A DNA stretch of 64,000 nucleotides. Origin: Ostrinia nubilalis (taxonomy: Eukaryota; Arthropoda; Insecta; Lepidoptera; Crambidae). The notes beneath the pieces were generated by a model, which was not told where the DNA came from, ran no database searches, and worked only from the letters and a program-made list of their open reading frames with translations. The stretch lies in assembly GCF_963855985.1 (NCBI RefSeq), contig NC_087096.1, positions 4,960,001-5,024,000 on the forward strand, read 5' to 3'. The translations under genes were made by a program, and so were the position numbers. Shown one piece after another: positions 49,880 through 62,770 of this stretch (positions within the stretch are counted from its first letter, which is position 1; every line of letters begins with the position of its first letter).

Positions 49880-50122
49880 CTTCTTCTTCTTGTCGTGTCG
49901 ACAAAAAACCTATACAGTGTGAACCCAAAACTCCGCTACAAGAGTGGCGTTGTCAGTAGCATGCATCAAATCTTCCTGCGTGCAGTTGTTTGGGAACTCA
50001 GGGCACGACATCATGTGCTTCATCAACTGGGGAACAAAACTACACTTGCACTCCAAGAAACCCCACCTGAACAGATTGTTATGTAATGTTTTGATAACAC
50101 ACATTTTGAGAACCAATGACAA
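49880..50122 (-). pseudogene. Non-LTR retrotransposon ORF2, C-terminal fragment
   Basis: The minus-strand frame ending at 49910 holds a CKCSF...QLMKHMMSCPEFP zinc-knuckle-like segment, then EDLMHATDNA and VAEFW near the stop. This CxC..H..CP then LL/DLM..A..VA.FW order closes the ORF2 of a frequent lepidopteran LINE. A GAAGAAGAAG tail follows on the minus strand. Upstream domains are lost. Confidence 0.65.
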
Positions 50123-51778
50123 ACTGGAGAATACCAGAACTAATTTCGATCAGTAGAGCGTGAAGCACATAAGTCTTGGTTAGTGTCACCGCTTTTGCCG
50201 AACTTGGTTATGTTTATATACCCACCCCGACAGTCAGTTGCATTATCCTCATGCATGTAATTGAAACGCATTCTCGAGGAGGAAGTGTGTTTAATTCAAG
50301 AAATGCCACTTTGGAGACTATGTCGCTTGCTGTGTTAGTAGAGACGACAGAATACATGTAAACACTGGCATCTTATGGCGTTGCAATAGCAGCTATTTTG
50401 CAACAAAAATACAAAGTTTGATGTGCGGGCGACTGTACAAATAATTTATGGGCTGGGAGTGTAGGCGGTAGATTCTGTTTGGTATGAAACCTATCAGAGT
50501 AACTTCTGTTAAAGTTTCTGACGTGTGACGAAATCTTCTTAGACAATTAATTTAGGTATAGAATTACTTTCTTCATTGATAAAGTTGATCATTGTTATCG
50601 TACTAGCGAGGTAAAGGTTTAATTAATTAATTATTTTATATGGAAATAACGAATGAACGTAAATAACTAGTAACTTCGAATCCTATTTTGTTGATGCATT
50701 TCAATAAAAGAAAAAAGTATGCTATTAGCAATATCGAACCAAAAAAAGTAGAATCTTTCCATTTCCTGCGCATAATGCACGGTTATTTTATTTTGAAAAC
50801 CACGTATTTCCTCGGAAGTCAGTCTGTTCCTGTGGGTTCGATGCGTGTATCAGGCTTCCGGTCGTTTTCATTCTGTCAGTGACGTCACATGCTATCTAAA
50901 ACGCGTTCCGTTCAAAAATCGAACACGTCCGTTCTAACGGCACATTGATTCAATTTTGGTATTGATACTTGTTTGTGAATTTTAGCGCTTCGTTTTGGTC
51001 AACGCAATTTCATCGGTGTTTTTATTTCATTAGAGTTCAAATAAAACGGGCAACCACGAATCAGCCCGCTTTGAAAGTTTTGTTTTCTTTATGCGTGACG
51101 TAAAGGATCAATATTGTAGTTTTTTCTGTCATCACGTTTTATGTTTGTGGATGGGAACGTTTCTATCGGGATTAGGGGTCTGACATTTATGTTTGAACAA
51201 TTTATAGATTACATAGATACGTTTTGGAAGATCTAATTAACAAAGACTCGCATGCGAAATATTTTACATGGTTTACTATTTTTTTATAGAGCAATCGATA
51301 AATAATATATTATGTTTGAGTTTAGATAAATGGGCAGTCGTAATTTTTGTCTGTTTTATGATTCCTTGAAAATCGATTAGGTTTTGGATCTAAGTAATTA
51401 CAATAATACCGTAAATCAATATGAGGTGCATATTTAATTTTCAGGTGATTTTATTATGTATTTGAATTTAGGTAATAATTTATGGGCTTGTTCCATAAGT
51501 TTATGAATATTGCAAAGCAGGCATCAAGCGTTTTAATGATAATTTCGAAACTGCTACTGAAAATTTTTAACGTCCGTTCTGACAAAAGAATCTTAAATCT
51601 ATTCTTACGTCTTACAAGTTAAGTAAAAGCACATAAGCTTCCACAAAACCGCAGCCTACAAACCAATACACACTCGAGCGAGTTCCCTCCCTTAGCCTTA
51701 AGCAGTGCTATTAAGATAGCAGGGGTCCATCCACGGCGATACCAAATAACGTTCTAAGTGATTGTAGGAGCGTGCGGG
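50123..51778. other. Intergenic, no gene seen
   Basis: AT-rich with no recognised element. Confidence 0.4.
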
Positions 51779-52465
51779 GTAAGGTTCGGCCAAACCAACG
51801 CGTGCAGCCGGAGTACGATGGCGATGGCGATCAGACTTAAACGTATTCCACTTTGAGCACCCGTTCAAAGAGCACCTGGCCTATTCCACTTACAACACCT
51901 ATCCATTATTTTGGGTAGGTGGTCTAATGCTGGTTTTCTATATTCAATCCTAATCCAAATTCGTCCGTCAACTGTCAAATATCAATATGTTTTTGGTCAA
52001 AATATCTGCGGTTTTTGATGTTTTTACATTATCAATTCAAAATTGTGGATATTTAATCTAAAACTGAATTTATTTTGACAGTTGAAATCCGGATTTGGAC
52101 AAGGATTAAAATAAATATGGGTAACGGGCGTAAGTAGAATTAAATTTATTATTACGACGTATTCACTTAGAGCACCTAAAACACATCACTCTAGTGCTGG
52201 CTGCTAACGTGATGTAATGGCTGATAGACAGGTCATGTTCCATTGACTTGGCCAGGTGCTATTCGTGCAGATCACCTTGGGTGGGTACTCAAAGTGGAAT
52301 TCGTCAATAAAAATAAAACTCAATAAAACTCATTTATTTCTGTAAATAGGTTTAAAAAAAGCACTTTTACTTAAACTTAAACGCTTAACGCTAACACTTA
52401 AACGCATTAATCGCCATCGCCATCGCGGTCGCGATTTCCACGCGTTGGTTTGGCTGAACCTTTAC
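51779..52465. mobile_element. Non-autonomous TIR element (687 bp), family unknown
   Basis: Ends GTAAGGTTCGGCCAAACCAA and TTGGTTTGGCTGAACCTTTAC match inversely over about 26 bp. A second inner inverted pair is GATGGCGATGGCGAT near 51818 and ATCGCCATCGCCATC near 52410. Words about GAGCACC and GTGGAATTC-type sequence recur inversely inside. No transposase and no certain target duplication. Confidence 0.65.
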
Positions 52466-52639
52466 GGACTTCGGCTAACTCCCGTTTAGTATTCGGGACA
52501 GATATACCGCTTAAACTATTTGCCAAACGACGATCATGAGGCTAGTTCTGAGTAACGTTTATCGGTGACGTAATTTGTGTTGTGATCCTGGGTCTAACTA
52601 CGGATAAAGATTTCTGTATTATTCTCAAAGATTTATATG

Positions 52640-52760
52640 AAACAAATTTAAATCACTTACACACAGTTATAAATGCGAAAGTAACTGTCTGTTTTCACGC
52701 CTAAACCACTGAACCGATTTTGATGAAACTTTTTATGAAGAATGTGTTTTATTGCCTATT
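52640..52760 (-). repeat. Fragment of a dispersed retroposon-like repeat
   Basis: TTATAAATGCGAAAGTAACT, CCTAAACCACTGAACCGATT and TTGATGAAACTTT are the reverse of the 21303-type repeat end. Confidence 0.55.
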
Positions 52761-53566
52761 GCTTGTATTTTAATTAATATCAAGTCATAGATGACAATGA
52801 TGCGTAAACAGCGTATTTAAAAAAATATTCCAGGAATTAAACACGTGAAAAGAGAACCAGAAACTAATGTAGGTACGAGTACCAACCTACCACAAAAATA
52901 TTTTGAAAATAATATGTCGCAAAGTGCAAACTCTTTTAGAAAACTTTGCTGTACAATATAAATTACATATTGATCCTTTTTAATAGAAAGCTGCTTTATG
53001 ATATTAAAAACCACTTTACGACTTAGTCCATGGAAAATAATATGACTAAAAGAAAAATGTAAAGACAACAAACCTCTAAAAGTAACGTGAAATACTGCTC
53101 TATAATAAGAAAAGCTCACCTAATTTACTCTGGCATTAAGGGTGACTTTCCCCAAAAAAATAAAGGTGAAACGTTGAAATATGTCGTAATTTATCGAGTG
53201 GGCCCAAATCCGTCGACTTTTCCCGTTCCTTATTCATTGCAGTAAATAAAATTATACAACATGTCATTTCATTACAACATTTGCGAAAAATGGGTGGATA
53301 ATATTTCCATTTGTGAGTGGGGTAATAGCAGAATTGGGACCCTTGATTCTTTTAAAATTACAGTTGGGATTTTATGTCTGTGGAATGGTGATTGTGTTTT
53401 CTTTGATGTTTCAGGGCTAATTTCAGGGTTTATGAAGAGGAAAGGGGGGAAAGGGTTAATTGAATAAGTATGGAAGATTTTAGTATGAATTAAAATTGAC
53501 TACTTTTCTTCCGGCGCCTGATAGCGTAAAATAATTTATGGGATATCGTAATGTACACGGCCACAC
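52761..53566. other. Intergenic, no gene seen
   Basis: Two 68-100 codon frames without motif. Confidence 0.4.
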
Positions 53567-53662
53567 TGTTAACTATCCATTTCCGTTTTTGCTCTCGCTC
53601 TCATCAAATGGTGATTATTTGCGATAGAACGAAACGACATGACCGGCAATGGGTAGTTAACA
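53567..53662. repeat. MITE family B, intact copy (96 bp)
   Basis: TGTTAACTATCCATTTCCG and CGGCAATGGGTAGTTAACA form inverted ends around the core shared with 10005-10120. Confidence 0.75.
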
Positions 53663-54401
53663 CTGTTGCCGATAGTACGTTTAAAAGGTATTTAGCATAA
53701 AAACCGTTTTTTCAAAAGGAAAAATTACTCATTACTTTGTTCCGTAATAACTAATTTAATTAGCTAAACATACTCTATTGATGTCAATTAAAGTGATAAC
53801 AATTACTATTTGACAATTTAATTAAGTAAGAGTTTCTTCAATGGCAATATTACTATCGATAATATAAAATTAATATTAAAGACAGAATGATAAAAGTTGT
53901 ATAGGAAAAGTTATTTAAAATAAAGTTAATCCAAAAAGTATTTAGATCAAAGCGACTCCCCTAAACCTCTAAACGTGCCCAAAACAAACTGTACCAGAAA
54001 GTTCGTAAATATCGTCGAAAAAGTATAAAATTAATTTCGAATTCAGCCTGCGACCGTTCTCAGTATCGAGGGCGAATAAAAAACGAGAGAGGCTTCATAT
54101 CACATATTTGTTCTATCGGAAAACAGCCTACAGCCCGTGAACTGATTTTCTTAGTTAGGGTCTATTCACAATGTCTAGAATATACGTCGAGTCCGAAACA
54201 AATTATGGTAAATTCTACCAATAACAGTTCCTTTTGGCTTCGCCGTAGTCGGGCAAAAAGTTTGCCTAAGAACTGGACAATAACTTTTTTCTCTGGTCAT
54301 AAATTATTTCAATCCTTTCGCAATTGCGGGATAGTAGTTTTGGCACCGCGGTGAAACAAAAGTTAATCCAAGACCGTGAAAAGGGAAGATCTTAAAGGAC
54401 G
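53663..54401. other. Intergenic, no gene seen
   Basis: Holds the third copy of the CTTTTGGCTTCGCCGTAGTC motif at about 54231. Confidence 0.4.
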
Positions 54402-54606
54402 GACCACACTTATCAACCCGGAAAGGGGTCGTAAACCGTATCAACTCGAGGCAGTCAGTATCCTTTGTATGAATCTCCATACAGCAACGCACAATCATCC
54501 GCACCGTAACGTAAACGCCTCGCTTCGCGATTGAAAGCGTGCGAAAGGCGATGATAGCTAGCAAAAGGCGATAGTCTTGATCCCTTTCCGAGTTGATAAG
54601 TCTGCT
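54402..54606. repeat. MITE family E, copy 1
   Basis: CACACTTATCAACCCGGAAA and TTTCCGAGTTGATAAGTCTG are inverted ends; interior has CAACTCGAGGCAGTCAGTAT and TCCATACAGCAACGC. Confidence 0.7.
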
Positions 54607-54860
54607 ATAACCTTTGTTCTGATGTTCACAGTGGACTTGCTAAAGCCCCGAGAGGCATCATCATTTGATTTTGACTGCAAAACTTTCCCTTATTTACAAA
54701 AGTCAAAATTAAATGAAGGATTTAGTCTGCACTCCTCACGCTGGCCACTTAAGTTGGGAAGGCGTGAGTTCACATAATATGTGTATTCACATACTAATAT
54801 ATTATTAGTCCATTAGACGCTCACGACATCTACATGTTGTGATAATGTAATTGTGTAAAG

Positions 54861-55047
54861 GTCACATCACACCTATCAACCCGTAAAGGGATCAACATCG
54901 TATCGCTTTTCGCCGCGCTGTCAACCGCAAGACGGAGCTTTTACGTTATGGTGCCGATAAGTGAGCGTTGCAGTATGGAGTTTCATAGAAATAATACTGA
55001 CCGCCTCGAGTTAACTCGATCCGTTTCTATGGTGATAAGTGTGCTTC
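54861..55047. repeat. MITE family E, copy 2, opposite orientation
   Basis: CACACCTATCAACCCGTAAA to TGGTGATAAGTGTGC, with GCGTTGCAGTATGGA and ACTGACCGCCTCGAGTTAAC reversed relative to copy 1, 250 bp away. Confidence 0.7.
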
Positions 55048-55893
55048 GTCATTAAAGCTAACATGTAGAGTCGTAAAATAATTGCATTTCCAATCTCTAT
55101 ATTTCACAAGTTAATATAAAAACTCAACTCGACTCTGAATCTTAATTTCTGTTCCTTTAGGTAGTTTACTGTGTAAGGGTACTTCTCATTTACACTCAAA
55201 TTTGATGGTCACACAATAATAGTTCATAAACGGTATAAGTTAGAACAATACCTTTGAAATCAGATGATAAAATATCTATTTAGATACATACAAAATAAAT
55301 TTTATCGTAATAGAAGCAAAAATAATACGAAAACATCACATGAAACGATAAAAAACGGGGTCATTTTTCGCGTTCTCATCGTGTCACACCTTCGGTTGCA
55401 ATGAAACATTTGGTTACTGCATTTACAATTTTCATTCAATTTGTGTGTAGCATATACTAAAATCATCGTAATTAAATATACTTTCCACACAATAGTTTAA
55501 AAAATATCTTCTTATAATTATTTCGAATTGAGAAAGCAAAATACGTTGGTCACACGATTTTACGTACCTAAAATTTTGAGTAATAATACAAGATTGCCGT
55601 TAAACCGAACACCAGCAACCAATCACAGCGTTCTATTCCGTTAGCGTTAGTCGTGCTCCGGCCATTGGGGAGGTGAGATAGGTCGATCGTCGCTTCGCGA
55701 AAAAAATACGTAACTTTTTGTGATTATCCATAGACATACCGTCGCTTGCTTGAACAATATTTTCTACCTCTAAAATTTAAACTATTTATTTGAAACTTAG
55801 GCCATTGAAAACTTAACATGTTAGACTTATTTGTGTAGTATTCGACTTGAACCGTTAATTTCAAATTTAAGGATAATTCATAAAAAACTAAAA
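55048..55893. other. Intergenic, no gene seen
   Basis: GTGCTCCGGCCATTGGGGAG at 55651 resembles GTGCTCCGGCCATTATGGAG at 3839 in intron 1 of the GMC gene, a short repeat trace. Confidence 0.4.
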
Positions 55894-56712
55894 TTTTCGT
55901 CACCTTCGTGGCATCACCTTCGTGGTGTTTTATACACGAAGGTGATTTTAGGCCACGAAAGTGATTTCTTGCTTTGGTTTATTTTAAAATATAGTGACTG
56001 GTGTTTATGTTTTTACAATATTTTAATAACTAATAAATTATACGTGGTAAGTAGAGTTCAGTACATCAATAAAAAAATAAGGGCCTTTGTTGTCTCTCTG
56101 TCTGTATGACTGTATGTATGTCTGTGTATGTGACTGTGTATCTGTTTGTAAGATACATTTAATCTGAAGTTTGAGTTAAAAGTTGTACAACAAAAATACG
56201 AGGCCCTCTGGCCTCAATAAAAAAATATTTTTGTTGAGGGACTGATAATCAGTTAGAGTTCTTTTTTATTGAGGTACTGATAATCCTTTTTTTGCTTCTT
56301 TAGCATTTCAGAATGCCACCCAGTATCACCCTTAAAACCAATTGCGGTGAATTGCGTAGAATCTTGTAACTTAGTAGGTGACGTTATCGGTAAAATTTTA
56401 TCTTGTATTTAAGTAGGTACCTATTTATATTATGTTATTGCTATTTATCTATGAAAATAAGACAAAATATATGTTTTTATAAACACTTATTAAGAGTCAT
56501 TTACAGTAGTAAAGTGTGAAAAAATTATTGTTGTGAAGCACAGAATCACTTTCGTGGCATCAAAAAATTCAAAACGTTAAAGCTTCTAAACGAGACTCAC
56601 TATTTGACTGATTTACTGAGAATACAATCTTCACATCAAGCGCTACAATTTTTGTTTACAAAAAGTTGAAATAAGTTAGAAATAAAATTTGCCACGAAGG
56701 TGACGATGAGAA
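55894..56712. mobile_element. Non-autonomous TIR element with CACCTTCGTGGC modules (about 820 bp)
   Basis: CGTCACCTTCGTGGCA at 55898 and TGCCACGAAGGTGACG at 56690 are inverted ends. Extra direct and inverted modules (CACCTTCGTGG, CACGAAGGTGAT, CCACGAAAGTGATT, ATCACTTTCGTGGCA) lie at 55914-55975 and 56545. No coding capacity. Confidence 0.6.
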
Positions 56713-57750
56713 CCGTGGCGATGAGAAATACCCGTAAACAATAAATAATGCATCGCCCTCAGCTAAGTAACGACTCGCAGACAGCGTCGGTCTGCGTGTA
56801 CGAAGTCAATTATTTAGATTAAGATAATTTGCTGAATTGGAGATTTACAGTACACGAATTCCAGTTTTATTTGCTGTACGTAGAGTTGATTAGACAATGT
56901 CTTGTTTCGAATTCGCTCGAACGTGTAACAATTATTTTGTCTTTTAAATAAGTAATTGTTTTGTCTCGCTCAAGGCAAAAAGAAAAGAAACTCAGAATTC
57001 ATATTTTGGATTTGTAATTATAACTATGCTATGTAGAGCTATTACTAAAGACTTCTGTATGGAGTTTTACCCGCGTGGGTTTCGGATTTTACGATTTTCC
57101 TAATATTTTTCTTATTGTTTCTTCTCCTCGGCTTTTAAAGAATATTTGAAATAATAATAAATATTTGTCTTTATCAAGCCATTTTCAAATTTTGTCAAAC
57201 GTCTATGACACAAATAGTATTTTTATTTAAATTTATTTTCTCAACACCATAGCCCCATTATGCATGACCCTTTACTCCTTCTGAATAACTTTTCAAACCA
57301 AACCAATATTGACTTAGCTGATTTTTCCGAATATTTTCAATTCTGTTTATATCTTTGTCTATAACAACATGTTTATTTTGTATCTCACAAGCAAGATATA
57401 CATTTCAACCGGTTTCGATTAATAAATATAAATAGATACAAATCGAGCAAATCAAAGTAAGTAGCTTTCCATTTAATCATTTTAGATAAATAGTCATAAG
57501 AATATTTCCGAAAGTATATTATTGCAGTCTACATTTCTTGAACTAATCAGCGTGTAATATCTAGATCATAACTACAAACAAACCAACATGTTATATGATT
57601 AGGTACTTGTTATTTCGTATTAAACTTGAAAAAATAAAATTCCCCACACAAGCTTTCATACTAGTGTTATTGTTAGAAAAAATAGTACCTCAGTTCAAGA
57701 TCTTAACTCTCTTGATTTAAATTGATTACGATAACTACATGTTTAAATAC
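56713..57750. other. Intergenic, no gene seen
   Basis: AT-rich; nothing recognised. Confidence 0.4.
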
Positions 57751-57968
57751 TAAGGCTGAGTTGCACCACCTAACTTTGACCGTAACTATAACAATAACCG
57801 GTGGTTTTTGTATGGAGTTTGACAGATTTGACGTTGTCTAGTGCCCATAGTACAAGCTTTGCTTAGTTTGGGACTAGAAGCGTAGTGTAAAATGTCCAAG
57901 CTTATTATTTATTTATTTATTTTTGACATTTGTCAATGTTAAATTAAGATGATGCAACCCAGCCTAAT
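57751..57968. repeat. MITE family C, copy 5, interrupted by a SINE
   Basis: Left half starts TAAGGCTGAGTTGCACCACC, right half ends GATGCAACCCAGCCTAA. The SINE 3-prime end sits between, flanked by TTTGAC-like direct repeats. Confidence 0.8.
57834..57921 (+). mobile_element. 5-prime-truncated SINE inside MITE C
   Basis: CAAGCTTTGCTTAGTTTGGG, a GTGTAAAATGTCC end and an ATTT tail, the same 3-prime end as the SINE at 1917-2177 but in the opposite orientation. Confidence 0.8.
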
Positions 57969-59764
57969 ACGTTAAAATATTTTTTTTTTGGGTATATTAC
58001 CTAGTTAACTAGCCAAAGTTACGTTATACTTCCCAAAATGTATTTCGTACCGTGTACATTAATTACAGCGTGATTGCAATTTCGTTATTTGTATAAATCT
58101 CATCGTGTTTGCCTCGGAATGGATTTCGATAAGTAAATACAGTTTTAAATCGTTCCCCATTAACATGGTAAAAATAAAACGGTCTGTCAATATGTAAAGC
58201 TGCTTAGTGTTCAAGTTCTGTTGTTTTACTTATTTACGCTAAGAATGTCTCGTCTCTTTTGTTTTATTTGTGCCATTTTCGTTGCTATTTCAAACTCGCT
58301 ACGTATTTTTGCCTAGTTACCAGTCGTGTATCCAATGAAGAAACTAAGATAGAGAGCACTGAAGTACGTGTCTGTCAAAGTCAGTGTTCTAATGATTTAT
58401 ACAATCATACTTACTTAAGTAAGTACTTGCAATTTGGCATAGAGATCCATCTTAGTGGTCCGAATATGGACGTGTAATAAGTAGTTGAAATACGACTTAT
58501 TCACTGAGCATGTTCCTAGTTACAAATAAGTAGGTTACTACTTTGATGAACCGATGACGGCTTACTACAGCCTACAGCGTAAGATGCACAAGGACATGAT
58601 GGTGGATTACAAGTCTACGAACCGTAGCTCAATTTTTAAAGCAGTCACCTGGCATGAGTTTTTTTGAAAATAAAACGTGATCATTTTTATACTCTTTGCT
58701 GAATGAGCTGTCTGTTTTTGTCTTACTGTGCCATTATTGACAGAGTCGCGTCGCACAATTTGCTAATTGTTGGACGGATGACTTAATTAAGGCCGTTAAA
58801 CACGATCATTTCGCTGCTTGATGAAGCCGAACAGCCTTCCATATTGTCACAATCACGGTTATAGAATTTAAAAATGCCTTGATTTTTAAATTAAACATTT
58901 TTTAAATAAGTACACACAATTTTTTTTAATATTTTCTTATTGGAACTGGTTTCCAAAATGCTGGATACAGCATAATTATCACTACAGCACTTTATTACAA
59001 AATTAAATAATATTTACTGAAAACGCCTTAAATTGTAATTGTTTTTCAAAACAAGGACCATAAAGATGGGCGAAAAATATTGTATTTTATAGGTGTAAGA
59101 AACATTTATAAATACTCAAAATAATTTTGTTGTTAATTAACTAAAAAGGACAGAATAACCTTTGGAAAAACCCGTATTATAAAATTGACAAAATATTTAA
59201 TAAAATAGTAAGATATACCTACATAATCTTTTTAGAAAAGTGGGAACAATTTATATAAAATAGGTAAAAAAATTGTAAGAAAAAAATTTCTAGAAAATTC
59301 CTAAACTATTCGAAGCTGAAAAACCTTTTAGTTGTTCTAGCAGAACATTTTTCCGCTTCTGCTGTGCAATTTATTTCTCCTGTCTAACCGCATTTTTTCC
59401 TAGGCCGATGGTATTTTTAGGCATTTCTGTGTCTAAAATATAGGTAATCCTGTGATTTTTTACACGCGAAACTTAATTTTAGAGTCCGTGCCCAAAGTGT
59501 AACCCTATATCATATTAGTTACCAAAATGTAACTTTAAATATACCTCAATCTTATGACCAGAAGGTAGGTAAACAGTTGAAATTTCCCAGAATTTATTTT
59601 GCATGTCTTAAAAAATAATTATATCAAGAAACCCAAACTTGTAGATTTACTGATTTCGAGAATGTGTTTTGACCATCATCTTTCCTAAAGCGGCATTTTA
59701 AAGGAAATCAAATAGAACCCATTACAGAAACGTTTCGAATTTAATCTGTTTATCCCCTAGCTGG
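57969..59764. other. Intergenic, no gene seen
   Basis: TTGGACGGATGACTTAATTA at 58771 weakly recalls the RTE DDLIK segment but no neighbouring words support it. Confidence 0.4.
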
Positions 59765-59892
59765 TTGGGCAAACAATCCTGCAATCACTACACCTGGCTT
59801 ACAGCCAGACGAACTTCTCGGAGTCTTAGAGCCAAAGCACACGATTCTTTGCGGCGCACAGTTTTATTTTCCCTTAGAAGCGGACATCCATG
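59765..59892 (-). repeat. GC-richer repeat, minus orientation
   Basis: Contains CCAAAGCACACGATTCTTTG and CGGCGCACAG, inverse of the string at 60345-60390. It also reads as an open frame of about 50 codons on plus with an acceptor-like CCCCTAG, but the repeat match makes an exon unlikely. Confidence 0.4.
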
Positions 59893-60302
59893 TTTTATTA
59901 ATTCAATCGTTAGATATTACTATTATATATAAAATTGATGAAGGAACTAGTAGTTGGATTTGCTTAGTTTCGAAGAAATATTAGATTTTGTGATTTTATA
60001 AAAAAAAAACAGTTTTAGAAGCATATTTTCTAAAAAAATTACATGAAGTCAAAATTTTGTAAATAAATTGACCTATCACTATAACGTCTACCTTTATGCA
60101 AAAATAAATGGTTATTGCTGCAGTAGTTTAGGAATTATTAATTAATTTATGATTTTCAGTAAACATTTTTTCCTCCGTTGTCCTAGAAAATTGGCAGCTA
60201 TTTTTACTTTATATTGATGCATGATATAATTATCTATAATACCTTAAAATATTACTTGCCTATCCCATGGGACTTATATAGGTATAGAAATATCTGTGGC
60301 AG

Positions 60303-60400
60303 AGAAAAGTGTTACGGCCGCCGCGCTGCGAGATACGGCGAAATCTTTGCGGTGCGGCGCCGCAACTCATCGTGTGCTTCGGCTCTTAGCAAATAGGCGG
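60303..60400 (+). repeat. GC-richer repeat, plus orientation
   Basis: GTGCGGCGCCGCAACTCATC and GTGTGCTTCGGCTCTTAG, related to 59765-59892 in inverse orientation. Confidence 0.4.
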
Positions 60401-60858
60401 TAATCAATGAAATTTCACAAACAGTCACACTTAAAATTTAAACCTTACCTTCTGTCTTATAGAGCTCAAATCGTAAAAACTTCGAGGCAAGTTCTTATTC
60501 ATTTCGACGACAAAATTTATTTATGATGCAGTTATGACTGAAACTCAGCGTGGGTTTAATATTTATTAGCGATACAAGAGCACGAACGTGACATGTTACT
60601 GCAAAATATGTACTGCAGGCGATAAAGTAATCACATTTTTATGGTTTTAAAACATTTACAAGAGTCAAAATAATAAGGCTCTCTCGGAATTGACCATTTT
60701 AGCTCTTAATGTTATAATAACAATTTATTTAGTAGCTATAAAAATAACGTTAAGTACAAAACAAAATCTTAAAAAATATTACTGCACCAAAATAGTCTTA
60801 TATTTCAGTATGAGGCCTTGACGCAGGGACGTATTAAGAGTGTGTTATTATTATTTAT

Positions 60859-61070
60859 ATCATTACTAGCTTTTGCCCGCGGCTTCACCCGCGTGAAATT
60901 TAGTTTGCCACAGATCGTCATGAATTATCGCCTATATGTTATTCTGAGTTATAAACAATAATACTGTAAGGTTTCATCAAAATCTGTTCAGTAGTTTTTG
61001 CGTGAAAGAGTAACAAACATCCAGACATCCAAACTTTTGCGTTTACGAGTATAATATTAGCAGGATATTA
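60859..61070 (+). repeat. Dispersed retroposon-like repeat, full-looking copy
   Basis: GCTTTTGCCCGCGGCTTCAC start, TTTGCGTGAAAGAGTAACAA, ACATCCAGACATCC and a GAGTATAATATTAG end. Same family as 10796-10920 and 63785-64000. Confidence 0.65.
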
Positions 61071-62097
61071 GTAGAATATTGTGCTCAAAAACAGCTGTTT
61101 TGAAATAATAGACGTTACCCTCAGCAATTTGTTTTTCTTACTAATTAGACTTAACAAAATTACACACAAAAACCTCTTCAAAAGACATCTGTTTTTTTTA
61201 AAACAAAAACTAAAATAAGCCAAAGAGGATCCAGTTCCCAGCTGCAACAGTTGTACATATTCCTTTTTGCAATTTGCGTTGGAACAAAAGCAATGTCTCA
61301 GTTTTTGGTTTGTTTTATTCGTTTTGGCGTTAAGGCGTGTCGGTTACGCCGTAATTACTTAAAACGGCGTATCCCTTACTAAGGATTTTAGTAATCCGTT
61401 TTAAATGCAGTCGTACGGTATTTTTCCTGTAAATTGGATTCGGTTGTGTTACGTTACCTAAATCAGTGTTCGGGGTATTGAAGTTTTCACTTGTCTGTTC
61501 TTCTGCAGGGTTAGTTAAGGCTTGGTATTTCTGCTAAAGTAGGTATTTCGCGCTGTCAAAATCTGCGCGCGCAATTCTTCGCCGAAAACAGCGCGCCAAA
61601 GAGCTCCCGCCACAATTTCCAGCTACACAGTATAGAAATACGCAGTTGGTTAGGTTAGGTTGACTTCCTTCCGTTCAAGCGTCACACTCACAGCACTTTC
61701 TAATACAAATTATATCCAAGTGATACAAATTAAAACAACTTTCAGAATTTTTGGGAATATATTTTAGAATCGAATAAATTAATATAAAATATAACTGCCA
61801 AAGTAAACACGGTTCAAAGAGGCGTGGCATCACCCGACCTTCCGGAAGTTCCGCGTCGGCCAAAATAATTTCAAGATTACGTCACCCGACCTATGGGAAG
61901 GTTATCGGGAGCTTGAGCGATTGGAAAAACATTTTATGATCAGTTACTCGTAGTAGCGATTATTTAGAGCTTGGATAATAAATTATAGTTGTTGCAATTC
62001 ACGAAACTTTGCATGTGGTTAATTACATTAATCAGTACACGTATCAATTTTGTTCAGTCTTTTTGTTTATTAATAAATAAAAATATCATACTAAAAT
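61071..62097. other. Intergenic, no gene seen
   Basis: GTTAGGTTAGGTT at about 61649 is a two-unit TTAGG word. Paired CACCCGACCT words at 61831 and 61882 are about 51 bp apart. No coding island. Confidence 0.4.
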
Positions 62098-62160
62098 TGC
62101 ATACATATTTGTTTGTATTGGTCTGGGTGTTTTCTTTCCATAATTTATGTATAACGTATG
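62098..62160 (+). mobile_element. SINE body fragment
   Basis: GCATACATATTTGTTTGTAT and CTGGGTGTTTTCTTTCCATA match the body of the 1917-2177 SINE; both ends are missing. Confidence 0.6.
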
Positions 62161-62589
62161 TACGGGGCTCTGTATCGAAAATCACTATGAGCATCACACG
62201 CGGTTATCTGCCGCAGGCACCCGCTCTGAGCACTCATGAGAGTTTATGCAGAGGTCGCTAGAGTTTGACTTTGAGCTTTGTTTATAGTCATTATGAAACA
62301 GCACTGTCTTGAATTCGAAAGGGTAATTTGACGGTGTTAGGGGAATTCTAGGAATAAATGCAGAGCCTCCTCATTAAGATTGAGACATTTCAATTTGAGA
62401 TTTCACTTGACATTGATTGCAATCTGACATGGAGTTTTCAAACACTTGTAAAAATAAAAAGTAATTAAATCAAAAGCAGTAAGTATCTAGTATTGATATC
62501 AACTTCGAAGCAAATGACTCCCAAAATAACTTTCTACCCCTTTTACACGTTTGTCATGAATTATAATATTAAGGAATTGTTAAGCAAAA

Positions 62590-62770
62590 TTTCAAGTAGA
62601 TTGAACCAAAAAATCACTTTGTCCCATACAAACTTTGCTCCCCTTTTTCACCCCCTTCATTTCATGACCCCATTTCGGAAAATCGGATGCCTACGTCATA
62701 CAAAGAACACACCTTCCAACTTTCAGGTCTCTACGATATCCGTCAGTCATTTAGGACAAAACATTTTTAT
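62590..62770 (+). repeat. Dispersed retroposon-like repeat fragment
   Basis: CCCATTTCGGAAAATCGGAT, GCCTACGTCATACAAAGAAC and TTTCAGGTCTCTACGA, a common lepidopteran pattern. Confidence 0.5.

Noticed and set aside
58765..58800. Further RTE-type LINE remnant (DDLIK-like word)
   Set aside because: Only about ten codons resemble the family and none of the flanking motifs are found.
59758..59892. Internal coding exon after a CCCCTAG acceptor
   Set aside because: Part of the stretch matches 60303-60400 in inverse orientation, so it is better explained as a repeat.
61645..61662. TTAGG telomeric repeats
   Set aside because: Only two units; such short words occur by chance and no array is present.
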